Positions 16,297 to 24,563 of a stretch of 46,105 nucleotides of DNA are shown here, one piece after another. The translations under genes and the position numbers were made by a program. The stretch covers positions 118,028 through 164,132 of the forward strand of contig CAJTTG010000005.1 of assembly GCA_910579185.1 (NCBI GenBank), given 5' to 3'. Source of the DNA: an uncultured Muribaculaceae bacterium. Its GTDB lineage: Bacteria; Bacteroidota; Bacteroidia; Bacteroidales; Muribaculaceae. The notes beneath the pieces were generated by a model, which saw only the letters and a list, made by a program, of their open reading frames with translations, had not been told where the DNA came from and ran no database searches. How positions within the stretch are numbered: position 1 is the stretch's first letter; every line of letters begins with the position of its first letter.

Positions 16297-18144
16297 ATGG
16301 GCGAACTATGGGACTTGTTAAGGAGATTTGTCCCTCCTTATAAAAAATATCTTATATTGAACATCGTGTTCAATATCCTTTCAGCAATCCTTACCCTCTT
16401 TTCTTTTGCTATGATCATGCCTATTCTGGAGATGCTTTTCCAGATCAAGGAAGGGGTGTATGAATACATGACTCTGGCGGACGGAAATATCCGCGATGTG
16501 CTGATCAACAATTTCTATTATTACACGCAGGAGGCTATCCGGATGTGGGGACAGAGCATCACTCTCGCTGTGCTTGGCTTGGTGCTCGTGGTTGCCACGG
16601 CTCTGAAGACCGGTAGCGCGTATCTTGCTTCATATTTCATCATTCCGTTGCGCTCCGGAATTGTGCGCGATATCCGCAATCATGTGTATGAGAAGATAGT
16701 GCATCTGCCGATCGGCTTTTTCACGGCTGAGCGCAAGGGCGACGTGATGGCACGTATGAGCGGCGACGTGGCTGAGATCGAGAACTCCATCATGTCATCG
16801 CTCGACATGGCGTTCAAGAATCCGGTGATGATCATCACCTGTCTGGCAATGATGATAGCCATGAGTTGGCAGTTGACCGTGTTTGTCCTGCTGTTACTTC
16901 CGATAGCCGGCATGGCTATGGGACGCGTCGGACGTCGACTGAAGCGCACATCGCTTGAGTTGCAGCAGCAGTGGGGCGGTTTGATGAGTAATATCGAGGA
17001 AACACTCGGCGGACTGCGTATTATCAAGGCGTTCAATGCCGAAAACAAGGTGATAGGCCGCTTCCGCCGTGGCACCCAGTCATTCTTCGATCTCTCCAAC
17101 AGCGTGGCGCGCAGACAGTCGCTTGCCCATCCTATGAGTGAGTTCCTCGGCACGATAACCATAGCGATCGTACTCTGGTTCGGGGGAACGCTGATCATTT
17201 CCGGCTCGTCGACGATAACCGCACCGGAGTTCATCTACTATCTGGTGATCTTCTATAGTATCATCAATCCGGCCAAGGAGTTGTCGAAAGCAATGTACAC
17301 TATCCAGAAAGGTCTTGCCTCTATGGAACGTGTCGATAAGATCCTGAGCGCTGTCAACCCTATCGCTGATCCGCAGAAACCTGAGACGATTTCGAAGCTG
17401 CAAGGTGACGTGGAGTATCACAATGTCACATTCGGATATAATGAACACACCCCCGTTGTGCGCAATGTGAATATCCGTATCCGTCCCGGAGAGACCGTGG
17501 CACTCGTGGGGCAGAGCGGCAGTGGAAAATCCACCCTTGCCGATCTCTTGCCGCGCTTTTATGACGTCAATGGCGGATCGATCACTGTTGATGGCATAGA
17601 CGTCCGCGATCTGCGCGTCCACGATCTGCGCTCACTTATGGGCAATGTAAATCAGGAGGCGATTCTTTTCAACGATACATTCTATAACAATATAACGTTC
17701 GGTGTGGCTGATGCCACTCAGGAACAGGTGGAACAGGCGGCAAAAATCGCCAACGCCCACGATTTCATCATGGCAAGCGAGAACGGCTATCAGACAAATA
17801 TCGGTGACCGCGGATGCCGCCTGTCAGGCGGTCAGAGGCAGCGTATCTCAATTGCGCGTGCAATATTGAAGAATCCTCCGATCCTGATTCTCGATGAGGC
17901 TACATCGGCTCTCGACAGCGAAAGCGAGATGCTCGTGCAGCAAGCTCTCGAACGACTGATGCACAATCGCACCACGCTTGTCATCGCCCACCGTCTGTCC
18001 ACCATCAAGAATGCCACTATGATATGTGTGCTTCATGAAGGGCAGATCGTTGAGCAGGGTACTCACGATGAGCTGATGGCTCTTGACGGTTATTACACCC
18101 GTCTCGTCGCCATGCAGTCAATGGCCGGCGCGCCTGCCAGCTGA
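16297..18144 (+). CDS. MsbA-like ABC exporter (fused membrane and ATPase domains)
   Basis: 615-residue type IV ABC half-transporter acting as a homodimer in the inner membrane. Six membrane helices lie in about residues 20-320, then the ATPase domain: Walker A GQSGSGKST (about 405), Q-loop NQEAILFND, signature LSGGQRQR (about 509), Walker B ILILDEATSALD and H-loop AHRLST. Divergence from lpxB and overall form suggest lipid A or another lipid as substrate, but the family also includes drug exporters. The ATPase core is uninterrupted, in contrast to the exporter at 44 kb. Confidence 0.88.
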   Translation: MGELWDLLRRFVPPYKKYLILNIVFNILSAILTLFSFAMIMPILEMLFQIKEGVYEYMTLADGNIRDVLINNFYYYTQEAIRMWGQSITLAVLGLVLVVATALKTGSAYLASYFIIPLRSGIVRDIRNHVYEKIVHLPIGFFTAERKGDVMARMSGDVAEIENSIMSSLDMAFKNPVMIITCLAMMIAMSWQLTVFVLLLLPIAGMAMGRVGRRLKRTSLELQQQWGGLMSNIEETLGGLRIIKAFNAENKVIGRFRRGTQSFFDLSNSVARRQSLAHPMSEFLGTITIAIVLWFGGTLIISGSSTITAPEFIYYLVIFYSIINPAKELSKAMYTIQKGLASMERVDKILSAVNPIADPQKPETISKLQGDVEYHNVTFGYNEHTPVVRNVNIRIRPGETVALVGQSGSGKSTLADLLPRFYDVNGGSITVDGIDVRDLRVHDLRSLMGNVNQEAILFNDTFYNNITFGVADATQEQVEQAAKIANAHDFIMASENGYQTNIGDRGCRLSGGQRQRISIARAILKNPPILILDEATSALDSESEMLVQQALERLMHNRTTLVIAHRLSTIKNATMICVLHEGQIVEQGTHDELMALDGYYTRLVAMQSMAGAPAS

Positions 18145-18183
18145 TATATTTGCCTATAGAAATTGAACTTTTATCATTATTTT

Positions 18184-18212
18184 GCCCGGCCTTCACGGTC
18201 GGGCTTTCTTTT
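18184..18212 (+). terminator. Rho-independent terminator of the MsbA-like gene
   Basis: 8-bp stem GCCCGGCC/GGTCGGGC (one G-T pair) around a 5-nt loop, then TTTCTTTT. Confidence 0.85.
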
Positions 18213-18262
18213 GCTCTGGTATGCAAATAATGTGGATTAATATGGTAAAAATAAGTTAAAAT

Positions 18263-18294
18263 TTTGGCGATATTGTAGTAATGAGATATATTTG
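18263..18294 (+). promoter_or_regulatory. full Bacteroidetes promoter (-33 and -7) of a small RNA
   Basis: TTTG at 18263-18266, a 20-nt spacer, then TATATTTG at 18287-18294. Predicted start near 18299. Confidence 0.75.
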
Positions 18295-18298
18295 TACC

Positions 18299-18437
18299 GA
18301 AATATTAACTAAAGCGTCTAAAATAATAGACACTTGTGATTGGGATACACTTATTTATATTTATAACATCCCTGTATACACTTTACAACATGTTAATTGC
18401 GGGCCTTGTCGTGAGACACGACCCACAAGCCTTTTTT
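18299..18437 (+). ncRNA. small RNA candidate between the MsbA-like gene and spt
   Basis: About 140 nt bounded by a full promoter and a terminator. The terminator has a TCGTG-AGA-CACGA core (18408-18421), an outer CTTG/CAAG pairing and TTTTTT at 18432-18437. The body is AU-rich with no plausible ORF downstream of the predicted start; the only sizeable open frame begins upstream of that start. The remaining 18438-18509 holds a GCCGCAT/ATGCGGC inverted repeat (18475-18491 area) and no gene. Confidence 0.6.
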
Positions 18438-18509
18438 ATATACTCGTATTTATCGGTTTCATCGCTGTCGGTTCTGCCGCATGTATGCGGCGGATTGTAG
18501 CTTTACGAT

Positions 18510-18542
18510 AAAAAAAGTGCCGGATCTATAGTCCGGCACTTT
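18510..18542 (-). terminator. Rho-independent terminator of spt
   Basis: AGTGCCGGA (18516-18524) pairs with TCCGGCACT (18532-18540); the A-run at 18510-18516 is a T-run on the minus strand. Confidence 0.9.
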
Positions 18543-18572
18543 GCGATATATATTGGATTGTGATTGTGCTGC

Positions 18573-19760
18573 TTAGTCTACAAGTCCATGTTTTTTGAAC
18601 ACCTTGTGGATCTTTTCAAGAGCTGTGGTAACCTGGTCTTTAGTGTGTGTGGCCATGAGGCTGAAGCGGATAAGGGTGTCCTGAGGCGCTACGGCCGGAG
18701 AAACCACGGGATTTACGAAGATTCCCTCTTCAAGAAGATCGCGTGTGATGGTGAATGTCTTGAGGTTGTCGCGGATAAAGAGCGGAATGATCGGGGTTGA
18801 GGTATTGCCGATCTCGCAGCCCATGTTGCGGAAGCCTTCGAGAGCGTAGTTGGTTACATCCCACAATGCCTGCTGACGTTCCGGTTCCTGTTCCATGATA
18901 TCAATTGCCTTGAGTGCGGCGGCTGTTGAAGCCGGTGTGATGCTGGCGGTGAAGATGTAGGAACGGGAGTGGTGGCGTAGGAAGTTGGTGATCTCCTTGT
19001 CGGTGGCGATGAAACCGCCGAGAGAGGCGAATGATTTTGAGAATGTACCCATGATCAGGTCAACATCGTCGGCAACACCATAGTGATGGCAGACGCCGCG
19101 TCCACCTTCGCCAAACACACCGATGCCGTGGGCTTCGTCAACCATCACGGATGCGTTGTATTTCTTGGCCAGCTCTACGATCTTCTTGACGTCAGCTACG
19201 TCGCCTTCCATTGAGAACACACCGTCGGTTACGATGAGTTTCACGCGGTCGGGATCGCATTTCTGGAGCTGCTTCTCAAGCGAGGCCATATCATTGTGCT
19301 TGTACTTGAGCGACTGGGAGAACGAAAGACGGCGGCCTTCGATGATCGAGGCGTGGTCCTGCTCATCCCAGAGAATGTAGTCCTCGCGGCCTGTGAGCGT
19401 TGATACAACTCCGAGGTTCACTTCAAAACCTGTGGAGTAGATCATCACATCTTCTTTGCCGATATATTCTGCTATTCTGGCTTCAAGCTTCTTGTGGAGG
19501 TCGAGTGTTCCGTTGAGGAATGGCGATCCTGCACAGCCGGTTCCGTACTTACGGGTGGCTTCGATCGCTGCTTCCTTGATACGCGGATCGTTGACCAGTC
19601 CGGTGTAGCAGTTGCTGCCGAACATCAATACCTTTTTACCGTTGATAATCACCTCCGGATCCTGTTCGCTTGAAATGGCGCGGAAATAAGGATACACACC
19701 GGCGGCTTTCACCTCCTGAGGCACTGTGTACTTTGCTAATTTTTCTTGTAATAACTTCAT
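18573..19760 (-). CDS. spt: serine palmitoyltransferase (Spt)
   Basis: PLP enzyme of the alpha-oxoamine synthase family that condenses serine with palmitoyl-CoA, the first step of sphingolipid synthesis. The 395 residues resemble the Bacteroides and Porphyromonas enzymes along their whole length (MFGSNCYTGL, GTGCAGSPFLNGTLDLH, DHASIIEGRRLSFS, VDEAHGIGVFG). The PLP lysine is K242 in GTFSKSFASLGG. The closest alternatives, KBL (2-amino-3-ketobutyrate ligase) and BioF, share the fold; the VYPYFR N-terminus and HNDMASLEKQL segment favour SPT. Transcribed alone, with a leader of about 68 nt. Confidence 0.9.
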   Translation of the reverse strand: MKLLQEKLAKYTVPQEVKAAGVYPYFRAISSEQDPEVIINGKKVLMFGSNCYTGLVNDPRIKEAAIEATRKYGTGCAGSPFLNGTLDLHKKLEARIAEYIGKEDVMIYSTGFEVNLGVVSTLTGREDYILWDEQDHASIIEGRRLSFSQSLKYKHNDMASLEKQLQKCDPDRVKLIVTDGVFSMEGDVADVKKIVELAKKYNASVMVDEAHGIGVFGEGGRGVCHHYGVADDVDLIMGTFSKSFASLGGFIATDKEITNFLRHHSRSYIFTASITPASTAAALKAIDIMEQEPERQQALWDVTNYALEGFRNMGCEIGNTSTPIIPLFIRDNLKTFTITRDLLEEGIFVNPVVSPAVAPQDTLIRFSLMATHTKDQVTTALEKIHKVFKKHGLVD

Positions 19761-19832
19761 AGTTAAAGAACTGGATACTATTTTAACTATCTGTCAGTTT
19801 CAGCGTTGATTCGCTATGGTCTAAACAGGCTG

Positions 19833-19840
19833 CAAATTTA
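19833..19840 (-). promoter_or_regulatory. -7 element of spt
   Basis: TAAATTTG on the minus strand, 72 nt upstream of the start codon. Confidence 0.6.
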
Positions 19841-19950
19841 ATAAATTTTAGCGATATTTGTTTCTATTCAGATACATTTTTTTGCCTTTTCGTAACGATT
19901 TATGATTTTTTCAGAGTGAATCGTTTTCGATCGGTATATGTTACGGGGCG

Positions 19951-20091
19951 GAAAAAAGCAGACTCCGGCATTTTGCGATGTCGGAGTCTGTCGGTCGTGA
20001 TCGACTGTGTTTTTATCTGTCCCTGCGGACATTATGGGTAGTTGTTTTATGGAATAATTTGTACTTAATAGTAATTGTTTTATGATAGGTT
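19951..20091 (-). ncRNA. small RNA candidate upstream of spt
   Basis: About 140 nt between a full promoter (20096-20127) and a terminator whose stem is CAGACTCCG/CGGAGTCTG (19982-19990 with 19959-19967) followed by TTTTTT (19952-19957 as A's on the plus strand). A second hairpin TGTCC/GGACA lies in the body. The only long open frame starts with TTG and runs through the terminator, so coding is unlikely. The rest of this intergenic region (19841-19950, 20128-20188) is AT-rich without features. Confidence 0.65.
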
Positions 20092-20095
20092 GTCG

Positions 20096-20127
20096 CAAAC
20101 CTACGACGAAATTTGTAAATAAACAAA
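20096..20127 (-). promoter_or_regulatory. full Bacteroidetes promoter of the small RNA
   Basis: On the minus strand TTTG (20127-20124), a 20-nt spacer, then TAGGTTTG (20103-20096). Same spacing as the promoter at 18263. Confidence 0.75.
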
Positions 20128-20188
20128 TTTTTTACGAAAAATTTTGGATTTTCCATCAAAATTTCCCTTGGGATTATCGGATCGGCTC

Positions 20189-20223
20189 AAAAAAAGAGCG
20201 CGACCGGATAGCGGTCGCGCTCT
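20189..20223 (-). terminator. Rho-independent terminator of ettA
   Basis: AGAGCGCGACCG (20195-20206) pairs perfectly with CGGTCGCGCTCT (20212-20223); seven T's follow on the minus strand. Confidence 0.92.
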
Positions 20224-20252
20224 TCTGTGATAAGATGGCAGTTTGCCAATCT

Positions 20253-21938
20253 TTATTCCATTAGTTTGCGGTAGCGGCGGCGAGGTGGCTCTTTGCCGCC
20301 GTTCTTGGCTTTCTTGTATTCTTCGTAGTCGGAGTATGATCCTTCATAGAACACGACGTTGCCGTCGCCCTCAAACGAGAGTATGTGGGTGCAGATGCGG
20401 TCGAGGAACCAGCGGTCGTGGCTCACAACGACGGCACATCCTGCAAATTCCTCAAGACCTTCCTCCAGGGCGCGCAGGGTGTTGACGTCTATATCGTTGG
20501 TCGGTTCGTCGAGAAGCAGTACGTTGCCCTCCTCTTTCAGAGCCATGGCCAGATGAAGGCGGTTTCGTTCGCCGCCGGAGAGCACTCCGATCTTCTTTTC
20601 CTGATCAGCTCCTGAGAAGTTGAACTTCGACAGATAGGCACGGGCGTTGACATCGCGTCCTCCCATGCGGAATGATTCCACGCCTTGGGATATGACCTCG
20701 TAGACGCTCTTCTCCGGAAGCAGATCGTGGTGGGTCTGGTCAACATAGGCTATCTTTACAGTCTCGCCTACGTCAAATGTTCCGGCATCGGGCTGCATCT
20801 GCTTCATGATGAGACGGAACAGGGTTGTCTTTCCGGCTCCGTTGGGGCCGATGACACCTACAATGCCGTTGGGGGGAAGCATGAAGTTGAGGTTTTCGAA
20901 CAGTTTCTTTGTTCCGAAAGATTTTGTCAGACCTGTGGCCTCGATTACTTTCTGTCCCAGACGCGGACCGTTGGGGATGAAGATTTCCAGACGTTCCTCG
21001 CGTTGCTTCTGGTCTTCGTTAAGCAGTCGGTCGTAGCTCGACAGACGGGCTTTGCCCTTTGCCTGACGGGCTTTCGGTGCCATGCGCACCCATTCAAGCT
21101 CGCGTTCAAGTGTCTTGCGGCGTTTGCTGGCCTGCTTCTCTTCCTGAGCCATGCGTTTGGTCTTCTGGTCGAGCCACGATGAGTAGTTGCCTTTCCATGG
21201 AATTCCTTCGCCACGGTCGAGTTCGAGGATCCATCCTGCCACGTGGTCGAGGAAGTAGCGGTCGTGGGTGATGGCTATGACTGTGCCGGGATATTGCTGG
21301 AGATGCTGTTCGAGCCAGTCTATGGATTCTGCGTCGAGGTGGTTGGTGGGCTCGTCGAGAAGAAGCACGTCGGGCTGCTGGAGCAGCAGTCGGCACAATG
21401 CCACACGGCGGCGTTCGCCTCCCGAAAGTGTCGATATGAGTTGGTCGTCGGGCGGACACTGCAAAGCATCCATGGCGCGTTCGAGCTTGGAGTCTATGTT
21501 CCATGCATCGGCAGCATCAAGGGCATCCTGCAATTCTGCCTGACGGGCTATCAGCGCATCCATCTTGTCGGGATCGTCGAGCACGTCGGGATCGCCGAAA
21601 GATTCGTTGACGCGGTCGAATTCTGCCAAGAGATCCATGATCGGCTGCACTCCCTCGCGGACCACATCGATCACCGTCTTGTCGGGATCAAGCTGTGGAT
21701 CCTGCTCAAGGTAGCCCACGGAATAGCCGGGGGAGAAAACCACTTCGCCCTGATAGCTCTTGTCGAGTCCGGCGATGATTTTCAGCAGGGATGATTTACC
21801 TGAGCCGTTCAGACCGATGATGCCGATCTTGGCACCGTAGAAGAAGGACAGGTAGATGTTTTTCAGCACTTGTTTCTGGGGAGGGTAGGTCTTGCTGACG
21901 CCTACCATCGAGAAAATTATTTTTTTATCGTCGGCCAT
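20253..21938 (-). CDS. ettA: energy-dependent translational throttle protein (EttA), ABC-F
   Basis: 561-residue soluble ABC-F ATPase that binds the ribosomal E site and gates the first elongation step according to the ATP/ADP ratio. Two ATPase domains: GLNGSGKSS with LSGGERRR and LLLDEPTNHLDA, then GPNGAGKTT with LSGGERNR and LLLDEPTNDIDV. The arm and linker between them contain the charged RMAQEEKQASKRRKTLERE segment. Length and linker fit EttA better than Uup or resistance ABC-F proteins. It heads the run ettA-def-ruvX in reverse gene order on this strand; def is 18 nt upstream. Confidence 0.93.
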   Translation of the reverse strand: MADDKKIIFSMVGVSKTYPPQKQVLKNIYLSFFYGAKIGIIGLNGSGKSSLLKIIAGLDKSYQGEVVFSPGYSVGYLEQDPQLDPDKTVIDVVREGVQPIMDLLAEFDRVNESFGDPDVLDDPDKMDALIARQAELQDALDAADAWNIDSKLERAMDALQCPPDDQLISTLSGGERRRVALCRLLLQQPDVLLLDEPTNHLDAESIDWLEQHLQQYPGTVIAITHDRYFLDHVAGWILELDRGEGIPWKGNYSSWLDQKTKRMAQEEKQASKRRKTLERELEWVRMAPKARQAKGKARLSSYDRLLNEDQKQREERLEIFIPNGPRLGQKVIEATGLTKSFGTKKLFENLNFMLPPNGIVGVIGPNGAGKTTLFRLIMKQMQPDAGTFDVGETVKIAYVDQTHHDLLPEKSVYEVISQGVESFRMGGRDVNARAYLSKFNFSGADQEKKIGVLSGGERNRLHLAMALKEEGNVLLLDEPTNDIDVNTLRALEEGLEEFAGCAVVVSHDRWFLDRICTHILSFEGDGNVVFYEGSYSDYEEYKKAKNGGKEPPRRRYRKLME

Positions 21939-21956
21939 AGGTCGGTGTGGGTTGGG

Positions 21957-22520
21957 TTATCGTGTTTTGGGTGCGTAGCGGACGGGGTAGTCGCAGCGGA
22001 TGCGTGCGTGGGCTATGTCGGCCAGTTTGCCTTTGATGAGCTGTTTGCGGATCGGTGAGATATGGTCGATATAGAGTTTTCCTTCCAGATGATCGCATTC
22101 ATGTTGCACTATGCGTGCCAGGAATCCTTTGATCTCTTCTTCGTGGGGCTGGAAGTTCTCGTCGACCCAGCGCAGACGGATATGCTCGGTGCGTTTCACC
22201 TTTTCCGACAGTCCAGGCAGGCTGAGGCATCCCTCGGAGCGAGTCTCCGTGTCGTCGCCGAGAATCTCGATCTCCGGATTGATCAGAGTCAGTTTGCGTC
22301 CGGCGCATTCCGGAAATGAATCGCTGACAGGATCGGCGTCTATCACCACGATTCTGTCGTTGCGTCCTATCTGGGGAGCGGCGAGTCCAACGCCTTCGCT
22401 GGTGTACATTGTCTCATACATGTCGGCGATCAGCTTCGGCAGATCTTTATAGTCGGCAGTTATGGGTGTTGATATTTTTCTGAGTACGGGATGCCCGTAG
22501 AGATAAATCGGGAGGTTCAT
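21957..22520 (-). CDS. def: peptide deformylase
   Basis: Removes the formyl group from new proteins. 187 residues with all three motifs: GVGLAAPQIG, EGCLSLPG (metal Cys) and QHECDHLEG (two metal His and catalytic Glu). The start overlaps the ruvX stop by 4 nt, so translation is coupled. Followed after 18 nt by ettA, another translation factor. Confidence 0.95.
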   Translation of the reverse strand: MNLPIYLYGHPVLRKISTPITADYKDLPKLIADMYETMYTSEGVGLAAPQIGRNDRIVVIDADPVSDSFPECAGRKLTLINPEIEILGDDTETRSEGCLSLPGLSEKVKRTEHIRLRWVDENFQPHEEEIKGFLARIVQHECDHLEGKLYIDHISPIRKQLIKGKLADIAHARIRCDYPVRYAPKTR

Positions 22521-22942
22521 AGGTCGTTGTAGGTTTTGCTTTGCAGGTAGTCGTTGAGGATGATTGTGGCGGCTATTTCATCGACGATGGCTTTGTCGCG
22601 GCGTTGCATCTTTTTCATGCCGCACTCTATCATGCTGCGGTGGGCTATGACGGAGGTGAAACGCTCGTCGAAAAATGTTACGGGGATTTCGGGCAATACT
22701 TTCTTCAGGCGGTTGATGCCGGGGGTGATGTAGTTCATCGATTCCGACAATTCGCCCTGCACGGTCCGGGGGAGTCCGACTATGATACCGTCGAGCTGCT
22801 CTTTCCCGGCATAGTTCTTGACAAAGTCGATCAGTTGTGCCGTGGCCACGGTGGTCAGGCCGCTGGCTATGATGCGCATGGGATCGGTAACGGCTATGCC
22901 GCACCGTTTCCTTCCATAGTCAATGGCCATCAGTCGTCCCAT
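22517..22942 (-). CDS. ruvX: RuvX/YqgF Holliday junction resolvase-like, 16S rRNA-processing nuclease
   Basis: 141 residues of the RNase H fold. MAIDYGRKRCGIAVTD carries the first catalytic Asp, IVVGLPRTVQGE-type sequence follows, and FDERFTS plus KAIVDEIAATIIL carry the other acidic residues. YqgF proteins take part in pre-16S rRNA 5'-end maturation. The gene lies between a pRiA4b ORF-3-like protein and def. Confidence 0.92.
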   Translation of the reverse strand: MGRLMAIDYGRKRCGIAVTDPMRIIASGLTTVATAQLIDFVKNYAGKEQLDGIIVGLPRTVQGELSESMNYITPGINRLKKVLPEIPVTFFDERFTSVIAHRSMIECGMKKMQRRDKAIVDEIAATIILNDYLQSKTYNDL

Positions 22943-22958
22943 CCGTCTTGCGTGTGTG

Positions 22959-23510
22959 TCAGAGATTGTCGTCGAATGTCATTTCGTCGAAAGCCTCGGG
23001 GTCGAATTCATCCGCGTTGTATTCGTCGGAGCCGTAGAAATCAGCGTCCATATCGGTGGCAGAGGCGGCCTTGATGTCTATCTTGGCTTCGAATTCGTCC
23101 ATGTCGACGGTCTGTGGAGGAGCTTGTCCCATGGACAAGGAGCAGATAGGATCCTGAAGTGTCTTTCCGGGTTCGCTGCGCTTCATCTCGATGAAGAATG
23201 CGCGGTCGGTCAGATAGTCGAACACGAACATCATGCGCTGTCCTTCATCCTCAATGAAATCGCTGATTATGCACTCGTCCATCAGGTAGACATCTTCCGA
23301 TGAGTCTGACCCCATGTCCTCGAGGGTTATTTCTTTATCTTTTTCCCATCCGTCCTCGCAGAGGTAGAAGGAGTTCATCTGATTTTTATCATAGCCAACA
23401 GAGTCACAGATTGCGTTGCGCAATGTCAGGAATGTGGCATCGGCGTCTATATCTATCTCGCGACGGAAATTGTCGACTTCGTCGGAAACTAAACGGAATT
23501 TGTAAACCAT
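22959..23510 (-). CDS. pRiA4b ORF-3-like / IS1096 passenger TnpR-like protein
   Basis: 183 residues. The N-terminal half (about 1-110) has the pRiA4b ORF-3 layout: MVYKFRLVSDEV, a hydrophobic ATFLTLRNAICDSVGY helix, then NSFYLCEDGWEKDKEI and DYLTDRAFFIEM. The C-terminal 60 residues are strongly acidic and probably disordered. The name derives from mobile elements, but here it sits in a housekeeping operon 16 nt before ruvX, so a conserved cellular role is more likely. Function unknown. A near-consensus TATCTTCG lies at 23533-23540. Confidence 0.75.
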   Translation of the reverse strand: MVYKFRLVSDEVDNFRREIDIDADATFLTLRNAICDSVGYDKNQMNSFYLCEDGWEKDKEITLEDMGSDSSEDVYLMDECIISDFIEDEGQRMMFVFDYLTDRAFFIEMKRSEPGKTLQDPICSLSMGQAPPQTVDMDEFEAKIDIKAASATDMDADFYGSDEYNADEFDPEAFDEMTFDDNL

Positions 23511-23872
23511 ATAATCTGTTTGAATTTTGATGCGAAGATAGCAATTTGACTCCGAATCAGAAAATATTGCATGTTATATTTCTGATTTTTTTGTCGGATG
23601 GCGACTGTGAGCCCCGGATAGGGCCTGATGCACCGACGGAGCATGCTTCACAGCTTGCTCCGTCGGTGCCAATCAAAAATGAGTATCCATTATGTGGCGG
23701 TTATAAATCCCTAATAGATTACTGAATGATCGTTGTTCTGTTTGTCTGTTTATTCGTAATTTTATCCGATACAAAATTACATATATCCGCAAGCCTCCAC
23801 CATACCCATAATTAGGTATTTTTTATGCTTCGCGGACTTGACTCTCTACCTAAAAACAATTATTCAGGCTTT
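23511..23872. other. 362-nt intergenic region with strong hairpins
   Basis: No gene. Contains an imperfect -7 (TATCTTCG, 23533-23540 minus) for the 22959-23510 gene, an AT-rich hairpin with T-run (CAGAAAATAT/ATATTTCTG, 23558-23584, plus), the long hairpin at 23630-23669, a TAATTTTG -7 match at 23772-23779 (minus), and a small hairpin ATACC/GGTAT followed by TTTTTT near 23803-23825 (plus sense). Confidence 0.6.
23630..23669. repeat. 14-bp perfect intergenic hairpin
   Basis: GCACCGACGGAGCA pairs with TGCTCCGTCGGTGC around a 12-nt loop that itself adds two pairs. No T-run on either side, so it is not a standard terminator. It would lie in a transcript from the -7 match at 23772-23779. Confidence 0.8.
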
Positions 23873-24532
23873 CTATTCTGCCGGGACTATCATGAATTGG
23901 CGGTTGTGGAAGCGGAAATCCACCACTCCCATGGCATAGAGATCAATTATTATGCTTTCGGCTGTACGGCGCGATACGGTGGCCTCGTGCATGATAAGGT
24001 TCACATCGACTGGCTCGGTGGCTCGTCGGATCACATCCAGTACGGATCTCTCTGTCGTGCCGAGTGTCAGAGCTATCGGGCGGTCGCTACGGAGCTGGCG
24101 CCATGCGCGTACCATGAGTGGGGTTGCGAGTATGTTCTCGTCGGCCACACGCCGGTAGGATTTCCAGCGTCCATCGGTGTCGAGTGCCTGCACCGGCTTG
24201 TCGGGGCTGGCATCTATTTCCGCACGGATCACTATTGCTCCATCCTCGGCGGAGAAAGCCGTGAATCTGAGCTCCTGCGACGGGCGGCAGTACATCTGTG
24301 CCGCCTGTTCTATCACGTAGATGTCCTCTTCGTTGCGGACTCCGGCTATCGCTCCGTTGTCCTTGACCCCGATCAGCAATCGTCCTCCTTTATGATTGGC
24401 GAAGGCCGACAGGCTCTTGGCTATCTTTTTTGCGTCGGAGATGGCGAACTTGAAATCCTGGCATTCGTGCTCGCCTTCAGCTATGATCCGGGCGAGATAG
24501 AATTTTCCGCGTATCGCTTTGATGTCTTTCAT
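23873..24532 (-). CDS. AlbA_2 (Schlafen-type) domain protein with C-terminal winged helix
   Basis: 219 residues starting at the ATG at 24532 (MKDIKAIRGKFYL); the open frame extends upstream but overlaps luxS. The AlbA_2 nucleic-acid-binding domain is visible at about residues 15-130: EGEHECQDFKFAISDAKKIA, then SAFANHKGGRLLIGVKDNGAI. The C-terminal 80 residues look like a winged helix (TERSVLDVIRRATEPVDVNLI, then TVSRRTAESIIIDLY). Likely a nucleic-acid-binding regulator. It is the last gene of mtnN-luxS, 31 nt after the luxS stop. Confidence 0.82.
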   Translation of the reverse strand: MKDIKAIRGKFYLARIIAEGEHECQDFKFAISDAKKIAKSLSAFANHKGGRLLIGVKDNGAIAGVRNEEDIYVIEQAAQMYCRPSQELRFTAFSAEDGAIVIRAEIDASPDKPVQALDTDGRWKSYRRVADENILATPLMVRAWRQLRSDRPIALTLGTTERSVLDVIRRATEPVDVNLIMHEATVSRRTAESIIIDLYAMGVVDFRFHNRQFMIVPAE

Positions 24533-24563
24533 CGCTGGGATAAGCTCTGCTTGTTGCTCGTGA

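Noticed and set aside
18281..18511. 76-codon plus-strand ORF
   Set aside because: Its ATG lies upstream of the predicted transcription start and the frame runs through a terminator.
19868..20098. 76-codon minus-strand ORF starting with TTG
   Set aside because: Reads through a strong terminator; low-complexity product; better explained as small RNA.
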